DNA of 64,000 bases from Maritalea myrionectae DSM 19524 (GTDB taxonomy: Bacteria; Pseudomonadota; Alphaproteobacteria; Rhizobiales; Devosiaceae), in contig NZ_AUHV01000003.1 of the NCBI RefSeq assembly GCF_000423365.1, forward strand, positions 930,001 to 994,000. The letters run 5' to 3'. Numbering within the stretch: position 1 is the first letter of the stretch; each line of letters opens with the position of its first letter. The notes under the pieces are model-generated. The model did no database searches, was not told the origin of the DNA, and was given only the letters and a program-made list of their open reading frames with translations. Positions 26,899-34,617 of this stretch are shown here, piece after piece. Made by a program: the position numbers and the translations under genes.

Positions 26899-27351
26899 CT
26901 ATTCCAACGGCTCAACGTTCAACACCGCACCGCTGGTGGCGATCACTTTAACGCGGGTTTGGGCTGGCATGTCCGGCCCTTCCACGCGCCACCAGCTTTC
27001 GCCAACCTTCATGCGGCCTTTGCCGTTCACAATTGGCTCATCAAGCGTATAAGTGTCACCGATAAATTTGGCGCCGCGCTTGTTGAGAAAAGGGTGATCT
27101 GATTTGCCACCACCGCCTTTGAAATAGAGCGTCCAAAGCGCTACCCCGGCGACGGAGAGCACACCAAACAACAACCATTGAAACTGCCAGTTTAAAAAGC
27201 CGGTAAAGGCTTGAATGCCCACCGCAATCGCGGCGAGACCAAACCAAACAATCACGCCGCCAGGCGCCATCAGCTCGACGCCCAACAGCAAAAAGCCACC
27301 AATAATCCAGGCCCAAGGGCCCAGATCAGTGAACCAATTGATCAATTCCAT
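26899..27351 (-). CDS. NfeD family membrane protein (short form)
   Basis: A 150-residue protein with three membrane segments in the first 80 residues and a soluble C-terminal OB-like domain (about 90-150, with RMKVGESWWRVEG and AGAVLNVEPL-like end). Short NfeD proteins work with SPFH proteins in membrane quality control or lipid microdomains. The ATG directly follows the TAG of the upstream SPFH gene, with GGAGGG inside the end of that gene, so translation is coupled. The pair is the bacterial stomatin/NfeD unit seen in many genomes. Confidence 0.88.
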   Translation of the reverse strand: MELINWFTDLGPWAWIIGGFLLLGVELMAPGGVIVWFGLAAIAVGIQAFTGFLNWQFQWLLFGVLSVAGVALWTLYFKGGGGKSDHPFLNKRGAKFIGDTYTLDEPIVNGKGRMKVGESWWRVEGPDMPAQTRVKVIATSGAVLNVEPLE

Positions 27352-28323
27352 CTAGCCCTCCTTCTTGCCGCTATCCGGCACACGGCCTGATGTGCGGCGC
27401 TGGGACGAACCTTCGCCAAATGCTTCTTTCGCAATTTCTGCAACACCACCAATCGCGCCGATCAGATTTGCTGCTTCAAGCGGCATCATCAACACTTTCT
27501 GGTTTGGTGATTTGGCAATGCCTTCCAAGGCTTTGATATAGTTGTTGGCCACAAAATAGTTTACCGCTTGCACATCGCCAGCCGCGATAGCTTCCGACAC
27601 CATCTGCGTGGCCTTGGCTTCCGCCTCGGCTGCCCGTTCCCGCGCTTCCGCATCACGGAACGCGGCTTCCTTGCGGCCTTCAGCTTCAAGCACTTGCGAT
27701 TGTTTTTCGCCCTCGGCTTCCAAAATCGCGCTTTGACGGCGGCCTTCACTTTCCAAAATGGTGGCGCGTTTTTCCCGCTCGGCCTTCATTTGTCGGCCCA
27801 TGCTTTCCACCAGATCAGCCGGAGGATCTATATCCTTTATCTCAATCCGGGTGGTTTTCACCCCCCATGGCGACACCGCCTGATCCACCACATGCAGCAA
27901 CCGCGCATTGATTTCATCACGGTTGGACAGCAACTCGTCCAAATCCATCGAACCCATTACGGTCCGGATATTGGTCATGGTGAGGTTGAGGATCGCCACT
28001 TCGAGTTGGTTGACCTCATAACTGGCCGCTGCCGCATCCATCACTTGGAAAAAGTTCACGCCATTGACCTTCACCGTCGCGTTGTCGCGGGTGATCACCT
28101 CTTGCGAGGGCACGTCAAGCACGCGTTCCATCATGTTCATTTTGCGGCCGATGGCATCAACAAAGGGCACAATGATATTGAGGCCCGGCGTCAATGTGCG
28201 GGTATAGCGCCCAAAGCGCTCCACCGTATAATTATATCCCTGCGGCACCGTTTTCACCCCAGCGACCAGCACCAGAATGATCAGCACGACCGCCGCAATA
28301 ATGGCTATTGAAAACCCGTCCAT
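27352..28323 (-). CDS. SPFH/band-7 (stomatin-like) membrane protein, QmcA family
   Basis: A 323-residue protein: one N-terminal membrane helix (about 4-25), a band-7 domain with VPQGYNYTVERFGRYTRTL-type beginning and the block DVPSQEVITRDNATVKVNG, and a long alanine/glutamate-rich coiled coil (about 175-250). The coil repeats the pattern LE(A/S)EG four times (ATILESEGRRQSAILEAEG and on). It forms membrane rings that help membrane protein turnover with NfeD and FtsH. I start at the ATG at 28323, preceded by GTGAGGGAAAGCG; a GTG 15 bases upstream is less likely. It is the first gene of the pair with nfeD. Confidence 0.9.
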   Translation of the reverse strand: MDGFSIAIIAAVVLIILVLVAGVKTVPQGYNYTVERFGRYTRTLTPGLNIIVPFVDAIGRKMNMMERVLDVPSQEVITRDNATVKVNGVNFFQVMDAAAASYEVNQLEVAILNLTMTNIRTVMGSMDLDELLSNRDEINARLLHVVDQAVSPWGVKTTRIEIKDIDPPADLVESMGRQMKAEREKRATILESEGRRQSAILEAEGEKQSQVLEAEGRKEAAFRDAEARERAAEAEAKATQMVSEAIAAGDVQAVNYFVANNYIKALEGIAKSPNQKVLMMPLEAANLIGAIGGVAEIAKEAFGEGSSQRRTSGRVPDSGKKEG

Positions 28324-28421
28324 AACGCTTTCCCTCACGCAATTTCTTTAATTGATTGCGATCATTATGAAACGTTTGGCAGGGGAAAGAAAGCAGTTTA
28401 TGCGCAGCGCATTGAGGGCGG

Positions 28422-29447
28422 TTAAACCCAGCCCTGCAACTCGCGGCGCACCACACTTTCAATCACATCGATACCGGGCTCTGTGGCATTGAGGCATGGA
28501 ATATAGGCGTATTTTTCGCCCCCCGCTTCCATAAACTCTTCTTCGCCTTCCATAGCGATTTCTTCCAATGTTTCCAAGCAATCAACCGAGAAACCAGGCG
28601 TCAATATCGCCACTTTTTTCACGCCCAGACTCGGCAATTCTTCCAACGTTTTATCCGTATAGGGCTGCAACCATTCCTCCGGCCCAAAGCGCGATTGGAA
28701 GGTCACCATCATCTTATCTTCGGCCCATCCCAATTTTTCGCGCACCAAGCGCGTGGTCTTAAAGCATTGGCAATGATAAGGGTCGCCCTTCATCAAATAG
28801 CTTTTGGGCACACCATGATAGGAGGTGATCACCAAATCAGGCTTGAAGTCGAGATTTTCGAGGCCCTCAGTAATCGAATTTGCGATCGCGTCAATATAGG
28901 CAGGGTCTTCAAAATAGGCAGGCGCCGTGCGCACGGCTGGTTGCCAACGCATCTGTTTTAGATGATCAAAGGCTTTATCATTGGCCGTCGCAGTGGTGCT
29001 GGCGGCATATTGCGGATAAAGCGGCACCAGCAAAATCTTGTCGCACCCTTGCGCTTTCAACCGATCAATCGCTTCAGGCGTTGAAGGATTGCCATAGCGC
29101 ATGCCAAAGTCCACCACCACATCATCATGGCCCTCAAGCCGCTTGCTCAGCTTTTCAACCTGCTCTTTCGCGATGACGCGCAGCGGGCTGTCATCATTTT
29201 TCATGTCCCAGATTTTATCATAGGCCGCGCCGGATTTTTTCGGGCGTGTGGTCAAAACGATAAGATTGAGGATCGGCCACCAGAAGGCCCGCGGAATTTC
29301 AATCACCCGACGATCGGACAGGAATTCCTTCAAATAACGGCGCATGGACCAATAATCTGTGGCATCAGGCGTCCCCAGATTGAGCAGCAAAACGCCAATC
29401 TTTTTCGGTTTAACTTCTGGATGATCCGGTGGAAGATGCGAAACCAT
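28422..29447 (-). CDS. hemH: ferrochelatase
   Basis: Inserts ferrous iron into protoporphyrin IX, the last step of haem synthesis; cytoplasmic face of the membrane. The protein has 341 residues. LLNLGTPD is at the N-terminus, the metal-binding histidine lies in SYHGVPKSYL, and the glutamate in PGFSVDCLETLEEI. The start is the ATG at 29447, with AAGGGG six bases upstream; a GTG 42 bases earlier lacks a site. It is a single gene. The CQC pair in DPYHCQCFKTT occupies the position where some ferrochelatases carry extra cysteines; I see no full iron-sulphur cluster motif. Confidence 0.95.
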   Translation of the reverse strand: MVSHLPPDHPEVKPKKIGVLLLNLGTPDATDYWSMRRYLKEFLSDRRVIEIPRAFWWPILNLIVLTTRPKKSGAAYDKIWDMKNDDSPLRVIAKEQVEKLSKRLEGHDDVVVDFGMRYGNPSTPEAIDRLKAQGCDKILLVPLYPQYAASTTATANDKAFDHLKQMRWQPAVRTAPAYFEDPAYIDAIANSITEGLENLDFKPDLVITSYHGVPKSYLMKGDPYHCQCFKTTRLVREKLGWAEDKMMVTFQSRFGPEEWLQPYTDKTLEELPSLGVKKVAILTPGFSVDCLETLEEIAMEGEEEFMEAGGEKYAYIPCLNATEPGIDVIESVVRRELQGWV

Positions 29448-29574
29448 AATGCCCCTTGCGTGCTGATGAATGGGATCGCAGAGCGTCACGGCGCATCAAA
29501 ATGCGCGTCTGTCTGCCTGATCAATCCCCTACGTTCAATAAGCACATAACGCGATTTGGGTGCAACTGGTTCAC

Positions 29575-29603
29575 AAAAAAAGGGCGGCCAATTGCCGCCC
29601 TTT
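29575..29603 (-). terminator. intrinsic terminator of the 5'-nucleotidase gene
   Basis: The ten-base-pair stem AAAGGGCGGC/GCCGCCCTTT with a five-base loop lies 19 bases past the stop, with seven T's on the minus strand. Confidence 0.85.
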
Positions 29604-29621
29604 CTCATAATTTATGCTCGT

Positions 29622-31214
29622 TTACTCAACTTTGGAGATGCGATCATCCGTTGTTGGCTCATAATCGCCACCCAATTTGGCGATGTAGTCAGCCACAACA
29701 ACTTCAAGTCCTGGGCCATAGTCATAAGCGTTCATGCCATTCGTTTCAAAAACGCTATAACCGTCACCACCTGCACGCATATAATTGTTTGTGGCAACAC
29801 CATATGTGGCTTCAGGATCAAGTGCTGCATAAGACCCATCGTCCTGCATCACTTCAACTGAAACAACGCGAGAACCAGGCTCAGCCTCTGGATCCCATGT
29901 GTATTTCATGCCGGCCACTTGTGGGAAACGACCTGCAACATCTTCAACTTGGCTCAACCCGTTTTCCAGCGCCGCAATCACGTCAGCACCTTTCAACTCA
30001 AAGGTCGCCAATGTGTTTTGGAATGGCAGCACTGTCAGCACTTCACCCATGGTGATCTCGCCTTCATCAATAGACGCGCGCAAACCGCCGCCATTTTGAA
30101 TCACGATTTGAACACCCTGATCTTTTGTGCGGTCCAACATGGCTTCTGCCACCAGCACACCCATTGAACACACTTCAGCACGACAAACATTGCGGTCGCC
30201 ATTGATTAGGCCAAGGCTATTGCCCACAACTTGTGCTTTGATTTCTTCAAGTGGTGCGGCCTTTTCCTCAATCAGTGCGGCCATTTCCTTGTCTTCCGGC
30301 ACGCGAGCGTCCAGCAACCAAGGCGCACCTTCGGCTTCAATAACGTCGCCATTGTCGTCCCAAGTCACGCTCAACTCACCCAAATATTTGGTATAGGCAT
30401 AAGCCTGCACAATCGGGACATTTTTGCCATTTGGCGCTTGCGCCATTGTTGGATATTCATCCAGCAATGTGTGCGAGTGACCGCCAACAATCACGTCAAT
30501 GCCATCCACGGCTTCGGCAATCGCGATGTCGCGGTTGATGCCCACGTGAGACAGGAGAACAATCTTGTTCACGCCGTCAGCTTCAAGTTGTGTCACCAGC
30601 TTTCTGATAATGTCTTCCGCCTGAATAAACGGCACATTATCGCCTGGTGAAGAGGTTTCCGCTGTGTCTTCTGCCAACACGCCGATGATTGCGACTTTCT
30701 CGCCATCAATCTCTTTCACGATATGGGAGGGGACCTTGCCTTTCAGCAGCGGTTCATCGGCCAAATTGGTATTGGCAAACAAGACAGGAAAATCGACGGT
30801 ATCGACAAATTCTGCCAGTTTTTCTGGCCCATCATCAAATTCGTGGTTGCCCACGGCCATGGCGTCAAAACCGATCATATTCATCAGCTCGGCGGCCAAG
30901 GCGCCTTTAAATGTCGTGTAAAACAATGAACCCTGGAATTGGTCACCGGCATCCAAAGTCAAAACATTGAAGCCAGCACCTTCCAAGGCGGAGCGACGGG
31001 TTTCAATGGCTGTCGCCACACGTGCCATACCACCAAAACATTCACCAGCGGCATTGTCTTCAGCACCGCAGCTAGAATCAAACCGGTTGATCGGCTGGAT
31101 GCGCGAGTGCACGTCGTTAATATGCAAAATCTTGAGCGAAAAGTCCGCCAATGCGGGCGCTGCAAAGCTGGCAAGTGCCATGCCTAGCGTCAGCGCTAAA
31201 GCCTGTTTTTTCAT
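29622..31214 (-). CDS. secreted 5'-nucleotidase / 2',3'-cyclic phosphodiesterase family protein
   Basis: Periplasmic two-domain metallophosphoesterase (UshA/YfkN-like) of 530 residues that releases phosphate and nucleoside from nucleotides. The signal peptide ends at APALADF. The metal motifs are in order: LHINDVHS (about 29-36), GDQFQG, GNHEFDDG, LSHVG and GGHSHT. The C-terminal half is the 5'-nucleotidase substrate domain with QNGGGLRASI, ending GGDGYSVF and a short tail. The start has GGAGGG nine bases upstream. A Pho box at 31359-31376 suggests PhoB control under phosphate starvation. It is a single gene with a strong terminator. Confidence 0.92.
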   Translation of the reverse strand: MKKQALALTLGMALASFAAPALADFSLKILHINDVHSRIQPINRFDSSCGAEDNAAGECFGGMARVATAIETRRSALEGAGFNVLTLDAGDQFQGSLFYTTFKGALAAELMNMIGFDAMAVGNHEFDDGPEKLAEFVDTVDFPVLFANTNLADEPLLKGKVPSHIVKEIDGEKVAIIGVLAEDTAETSSPGDNVPFIQAEDIIRKLVTQLEADGVNKIVLLSHVGINRDIAIAEAVDGIDVIVGGHSHTLLDEYPTMAQAPNGKNVPIVQAYAYTKYLGELSVTWDDNGDVIEAEGAPWLLDARVPEDKEMAALIEEKAAPLEEIKAQVVGNSLGLINGDRNVCRAEVCSMGVLVAEAMLDRTKDQGVQIVIQNGGGLRASIDEGEITMGEVLTVLPFQNTLATFELKGADVIAALENGLSQVEDVAGRFPQVAGMKYTWDPEAEPGSRVVSVEVMQDDGSYAALDPEATYGVATNNYMRAGGDGYSVFETNGMNAYDYGPGLEVVVADYIAKLGGDYEPTTDDRISKVE

Positions 31215-31309
31215 TTTATAAAACCCTCCAAAGTTTATGATGCCCCCGGTTATAAGCCAGTCTTTGTTTCAGCTTTTTGACATTAGCCGCACTGGTCTTC
31301 GACGAGGTC

Positions 31310-31350
31310 CTCCCATGAGGCGCGAAATATGTCGCGCTCCCATGATGGGA
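31310..31350 (-). other. structured leader with repeated TCATGGGAG
   Basis: On the minus strand TCATGGGAG occurs twice (31337-31345 and 31310-31318), 27 bases apart. Between them GCGCGA and TCGCGC form a six-base-pair hairpin. A CCCAT-C-ATGGG palindrome lies at the upstream copy. The element falls between the Pho box and the 5'-nucleotidase start and would be in the mRNA leader if transcription starts beside the Pho box. Confidence 0.4.
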
Positions 31351-31358
31351 AAAAGTTT

Positions 31359-31376
31359 AGGACAGTTTTATGACAG
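31359..31376 (-). promoter_or_regulatory. Pho box (PhoB site)
   Basis: On the minus strand it reads CTGTCAT-AAAA-CTGTCCT, two direct seven-base half-sites separated by four A-rich bases. This matches the PhoB consensus CTGTCAT-AAA(A/T)-CTGTCAT with two differences in the second half. It points toward the 5'-nucleotidase gene 145 bases downstream. The LysR gene on the other side ends here, so only the nucleotidase can be the target. Confidence 0.75.
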
Positions 31377-31412
31377 CCGCAACCGAATTTGACCGGTTGG
31401 AAAAATACACCG

Positions 31413-32333
31413 CTAGTTCGCTGTATTCGTGGTGACAATATAGCGATGCTTTTCACGCCTAAAATGCCGCGACAAATGCTTCATCAATGCTTCAATACGC
31501 TTTGCCTTGCGCAATTCAGGATGGGTCAAAATCCAAATCGGCATATAGCTTTCCCAGCCTAGCGCCGCGACAAATTGCAAGTCTGGCTGGATATCCCCCA
31601 ACACTTTCGGTATCCGCGTCATCCCCAAGCCCGCCCGCACCAATTGCAACGCAACAATAAAATCCTCTGCCCGCGCTGCCACGCGCACATTCGGGCAATG
31701 CGCCTGCAATTTCTCCGGCACCGGCGCGGGCCAAGAATTAAAGGAGATAATCGGCACATCGCCGCTTAGGTCACCCTGCCCCAAGGCGGATTCTGCCAAC
31801 CAGCGCGCCGAGGCATAAAAACCTGCATTTTGCTCCGTCAACTTTCGGCCCCACAGGGTTTCCGGTGGCCTGCGCGTCACCCGAATGGCCAGATCCGCTT
31901 CCCGTTGATGCAGATTGAGCAGGCTGTTATCGCCCACAAATTCCAGCAAAACTTTTGGATGCTCCGCTGCGAAGGCAGCCAAGCTATCGGCAAGCGGCCG
32001 GTCAATCAATGCCGGGGGAATGGTCAATCGAATGGGTCCGCTCAAATCCTGTTCGTGCACCACCAATTGCCGTTCAAGCGAATGAAGCTCCGGCTCCACC
32101 CGCCGTGCATGGTCTAGGATGACTTGCCCCGCCGCCGTCAGCTTTAGCCCGGCGGGCAAGCGTTCAAAGAACGCAATTTGCGCATCAGCCTCCGCGCGCG
32201 CCAAACGCCGCGAAATCGTGGCATGGGTCACCCCCATATGACGCGCCGCACCTGCCACGCCACCATGTCGGTCGATGGCCAGCATCAACCGCAACACATC
32301 CCAATCCGCGATCAGACTACTATTTTCGTACAT
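31413..32333 (-). CDS. LysR family transcriptional regulator
   Basis: About 306 residues. The HTH contains LMLAIDRHGGVAGAARHMGVTHATISRRLARAE at about 12-45, followed by the effector-binding domain. The phrase GVTHATISRRLARLE-like and VARAGLGMTRIPKVLGD near the C-terminus resemble the LysR subgroup regulating aldehyde or oxidoreductase genes. I choose the ATG at 32333; a TTG 21 bases upstream extends the frame. Neither has a clear ribosome-binding site. It lies divergent to a DUF1330 gene with a 77-base gap, so that gene is a likely target. Confidence 0.87.
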   Translation of the reverse strand: MYENSSLIADWDVLRLMLAIDRHGGVAGAARHMGVTHATISRRLARAEADAQIAFFERLPAGLKLTAAGQVILDHARRVEPELHSLERQLVVHEQDLSGPIRLTIPPALIDRPLADSLAAFAAEHPKVLLEFVGDNSLLNLHQREADLAIRVTRRPPETLWGRKLTEQNAGFYASARWLAESALGQGDLSGDVPIISFNSWPAPVPEKLQAHCPNVRVAARAEDFIVALQLVRAGLGMTRIPKVLGDIQPDLQFVAALGWESYMPIWILTHPELRKAKRIEALMKHLSRHFRREKHRYIVTTNTAN

Positions 32334-32342
32334 AGATTGTAC
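32328..32342. promoter_or_regulatory. inverted repeat at the LysR/DUF1330 divergent promoter
   Basis: GTACA-TAGAT-TGTAC, a perfect five-base dyad with a five-base centre, overlaps the chosen LysR start codon. Binding here could repress the regulator's own gene. If instead the LysR start is further upstream or downstream, the repeat would lie elsewhere relative to it. Confidence 0.3.
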
Positions 32343-32410
32343 TGAGATAGCCAATTCCGCACAAAGTCAAGCGCTGCTATTTCAGGGGTGGAACCAAAAG
32401 GAGAGATAAA

Positions 32411-32701
32411 ATGGCTCATTACGCATTGGTCACCTTGGTGATAAAAGATCAGGAAAAACTGGCGGCCTATCTGAAAGTGGGCGGCCCCGCCGTCGCAAAA
32501 CATGATGGCAAAGCCATTGCTGGCGGCCCCGAAAGCCTGGCCCTTCAAATCCCTCATGGGGAAACAAAAGGTGTGGTGCTAGAATTCCCTTCCGCAGACC
32601 ACATCACCGCATGGCTTGATGACCCTGAATTGGCTAATGTGCATGCATTGCGCAATGAAGCGGCGGATACAACAATCCTCTCATTGCCCAGCATCGGCTA
32701 G
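32411..32701 (+). CDS. DUF1330 family protein
   Basis: A 96-residue soluble protein of the dimeric ferredoxin-like DUF1330 family. The typical beginning is HYALVTLVIKDQEKLAAYLK, followed by HDGKAIAGG and GVVLEFPSADHITAWLDDPE, the last being the conserved 'EFPS-A-W--dpeY' segment. No catalytic activity is established for the family. The ATG has AAAGGAGAG at a good distance. It is alone, divergent from a LysR gene and followed by a two-way terminator. Confidence 0.88.
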   Translation: MAHYALVTLVIKDQEKLAAYLKVGGPAVAKHDGKAIAGGPESLALQIPHGETKGVVLEFPSADHITAWLDDPELANVHALRNEAADTTILSLPSIG

Positions 32702-32706
32702 CGCAT

Positions 32707-32736
32707 AAAAAAGGGCAGCGCCAAAGCTGCCCTTTT
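32707..32736. terminator. two-way intrinsic terminator
   Basis: The nine-base-pair stem AAGGGCAGC/GCTGCCCTT has a six-base loop, an A-run before it and a T-run after it. It serves both the DUF1330 gene (plus) and the epimerase gene (minus). Confidence 0.85.
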
Positions 32737-32759
32737 CAATCTTATTGTTCCAATGAACC

Positions 32760-33653
32760 TTAAACCTGCTCACCCAGCTCGTCGCGCCAGCTGTGCTTTG
32801 GCTGATAGCCGAGCATTTTTTTCGCCTTCGCGTTTGAATAGAAGGTTTCCTCCTCGCCCATCTCAGCGCAGGGCACGCCCTGATAAAAGCGCTCGAGCAA
32901 CTCTTTGGTGCTGGCACCAACCGAATGATCGTCATTGGACACATTGAAGATTTCATAACCCAGCCCATCTGTCGCCAGGCATTGATCGACCATATGGCCC
33001 AAATCCCGCGCATCAATATAGGCAAAAAAGTTGCGCCGCCGCAGGGCCGGGTCGGCCAAATAGGCGGGGAAATTCTGCTTATACTCATGCGGTTCAATCA
33101 CATTATTGATCCGCAGCCCATAAATATCAAACCCGGAACGCCGTTGAAAACTGCGGGCTGTGACCTCATTGGCCACTTTTGACATGGCATAGCTATCTTC
33201 AGGCACCACGGGATGCTCTTCATCGACAGGCAAATAGTCCGGCTTGCGTTCCCCATCGGCAAAGCACACGCCATAAGTTGTCTCTGACGAGGCAAAAATG
33301 ATCTTTTTAACCCCAAACTTCACCGCCGCGTCGATTACATTATATGTGCCCAACGTATTGACCCGATAGCACTCATTATCAGATGTCAGCAAAAGCCGTG
33401 GGATCGCTGCGAAATGCACAACCGCGTCAAATTTTGGCACGCCAGTGCCGGGCTCCAACTCGTCGAACCCCGCATAACTCGCCATTATATCAAACATCTG
33501 TCCCGCATCGGTAATGTCAGCAATGCGATTATCCACGCCCTCAAGGTCGAGCGGCACGCGATCCACATTCAGCACCCGATGTCCCTGCGCCAGCAAATAG
33601 GCCACCGCATGTTTGCCCGCCTTGCCTGAACCGCCTGTAAATAAAATCCGCAT
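32760..33653 (-). CDS. NAD-dependent epimerase/dehydratase family protein
   Basis: Extended SDR enzyme of 297 residues. The dinucleotide loop is TGGSGKAG at 6-13, the serine region is FASSETTYG, and the catalytic pair is YAMSK. HFAAIPR follows strand four. It probably oxidises or epimerises a sugar or sugar nucleotide; the exact substrate is not visible. I start at the ATG at 33653, with AAGGAG seven bases upstream; the ATG six bases earlier sits too close to that site. It is a single gene sharing its terminator with the DUF1330 gene. Confidence 0.85.
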   Translation of the reverse strand: MRILFTGGSGKAGKHAVAYLLAQGHRVLNVDRVPLDLEGVDNRIADITDAGQMFDIMASYAGFDELEPGTGVPKFDAVVHFAAIPRLLLTSDNECYRVNTLGTYNVIDAAVKFGVKKIIFASSETTYGVCFADGERKPDYLPVDEEHPVVPEDSYAMSKVANEVTARSFQRRSGFDIYGLRINNVIEPHEYKQNFPAYLADPALRRRNFFAYIDARDLGHMVDQCLATDGLGYEIFNVSNDDHSVGASTKELLERFYQGVPCAEMGEEETFYSNAKAKKMLGYQPKHSWRDELGEQV

Positions 33654-33806
33654 AACCATTCTCCTTTGTTCGCCACTTCATCGCAGCACAGATTTTGCCC
33701 CGCAACAAGTCGACATACTCACGCAGGATCATGCATATTTGCCGTCAAATGTAAACGATTGCACAACCTCTTGCGCCAAGAGCTCACCCCTCAGGCGGTT
33801 AGCCCC

Positions 33807-34595
33807 TTAACTCATCTTTTTCGCTTTTTCTGCCGCCGCCAGCAGCCCATCGCTGATCGCCTCCGACAAATCAGATTCGATCATATTGGTCAGCCCGGCA
33901 GCCGTGGTGCCCGCATAGTCAACCATAGCCTGCACCTGTTCGGCAGGTGTAGCTGCATCTTCCGCCAACATGCGGCCACTGGCCAAAAACAATTGCCGCA
34001 CCGCACGGTCCGCAATATCCGGCGCAATGCCATGCTTCACCGCATGATCCACCATGCATTGCGCATAATAGGCCACAAAGCCCGGCACAGGCCCGGTCAT
34101 CGCCGTGAAATGATCGAGATGCGCTTCTTCATCCAGCTCATCTGTTTTGCCTGTAGCGCTGAAGATTTTATGGACCACGGCCCGATCTTCCGGTGTCACC
34201 TCCACGTTCGCCACCCACGGCGAATAGGCCAACCCGTTGGCCGCCGCCGGGCTGCTCATCGCTCGCACAATGCGAGTGGCCGCCGTCGCTTTTGCGATAT
34301 CATCGATGGTGATCCCGGCCATCACCGACATCACCAACTTACCGGAGGCATCAATCTCAAGCGCTTTAAACTGCGCTGGGGGTACGCTCAGAATAACAAT
34401 GTCGCACGCCGCCACCAACTGCTGATTGTCGCTGGTGACATGCACATTTTCATGGGAGGCAAATTCCGGCGCGGCACCACTTCGATTGGAGATCCATAAT
34501 TCCAGATCGGCAAACGGCTTTTGCTGCAACAGCGCTTTCGAAAGGGCGCCACCCAGTGCACCCGAACCGCCAACAAGGCCAATACGCGTGGTCAT
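33807..34595 (-). CDS. pyrroline-5-carboxylate reductase family protein
   Basis: A 262-residue two-domain NAD(P)-dependent reductase. The Rossmann loop GLVGGSGALGGAL (6-18) is followed by ILSVPPAQ and VMSVMAGI, the standard ProC core. A C-terminal helical dimer domain carries HFTAMTGPVPGFVAYYAQCM, where the family usually has TALSGSGPAY. ProC makes proline from pyrroline-5-carboxylate. The loop and dimer motif here differ enough from classical ProC that another imine substrate is possible. The ATG follows GGGAGGAGATAGAT. The next gene on the strand, the NicO transporter, ends 22 bases before this gene begins, so both may be in one transcript. Confidence 0.82.
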   Translation of the reverse strand: MTTRIGLVGGSGALGGALSKALLQQKPFADLELWISNRSGAAPEFASHENVHVTSDNQQLVAACDIVILSVPPAQFKALEIDASGKLVMSVMAGITIDDIAKATAATRIVRAMSSPAAANGLAYSPWVANVEVTPEDRAVVHKIFSATGKTDELDEEAHLDHFTAMTGPVPGFVAYYAQCMVDHAVKHGIAPDIADRAVRQLFLASGRMLAEDAATPAEQVQAMVDYAGTTAAGLTNMIESDLSEAISDGLLAAAEKAKKMS

Positions 34596-34617
34596 ATCTA
34601 TCTCCTCCCAGATTATG

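Noticed and set aside
33666-34499. 277-codon plus-strand frame over the ProC-like gene
   Set aside because: Antisense to a gene with clear motifs; the product is rich in R, H and P with no domain.
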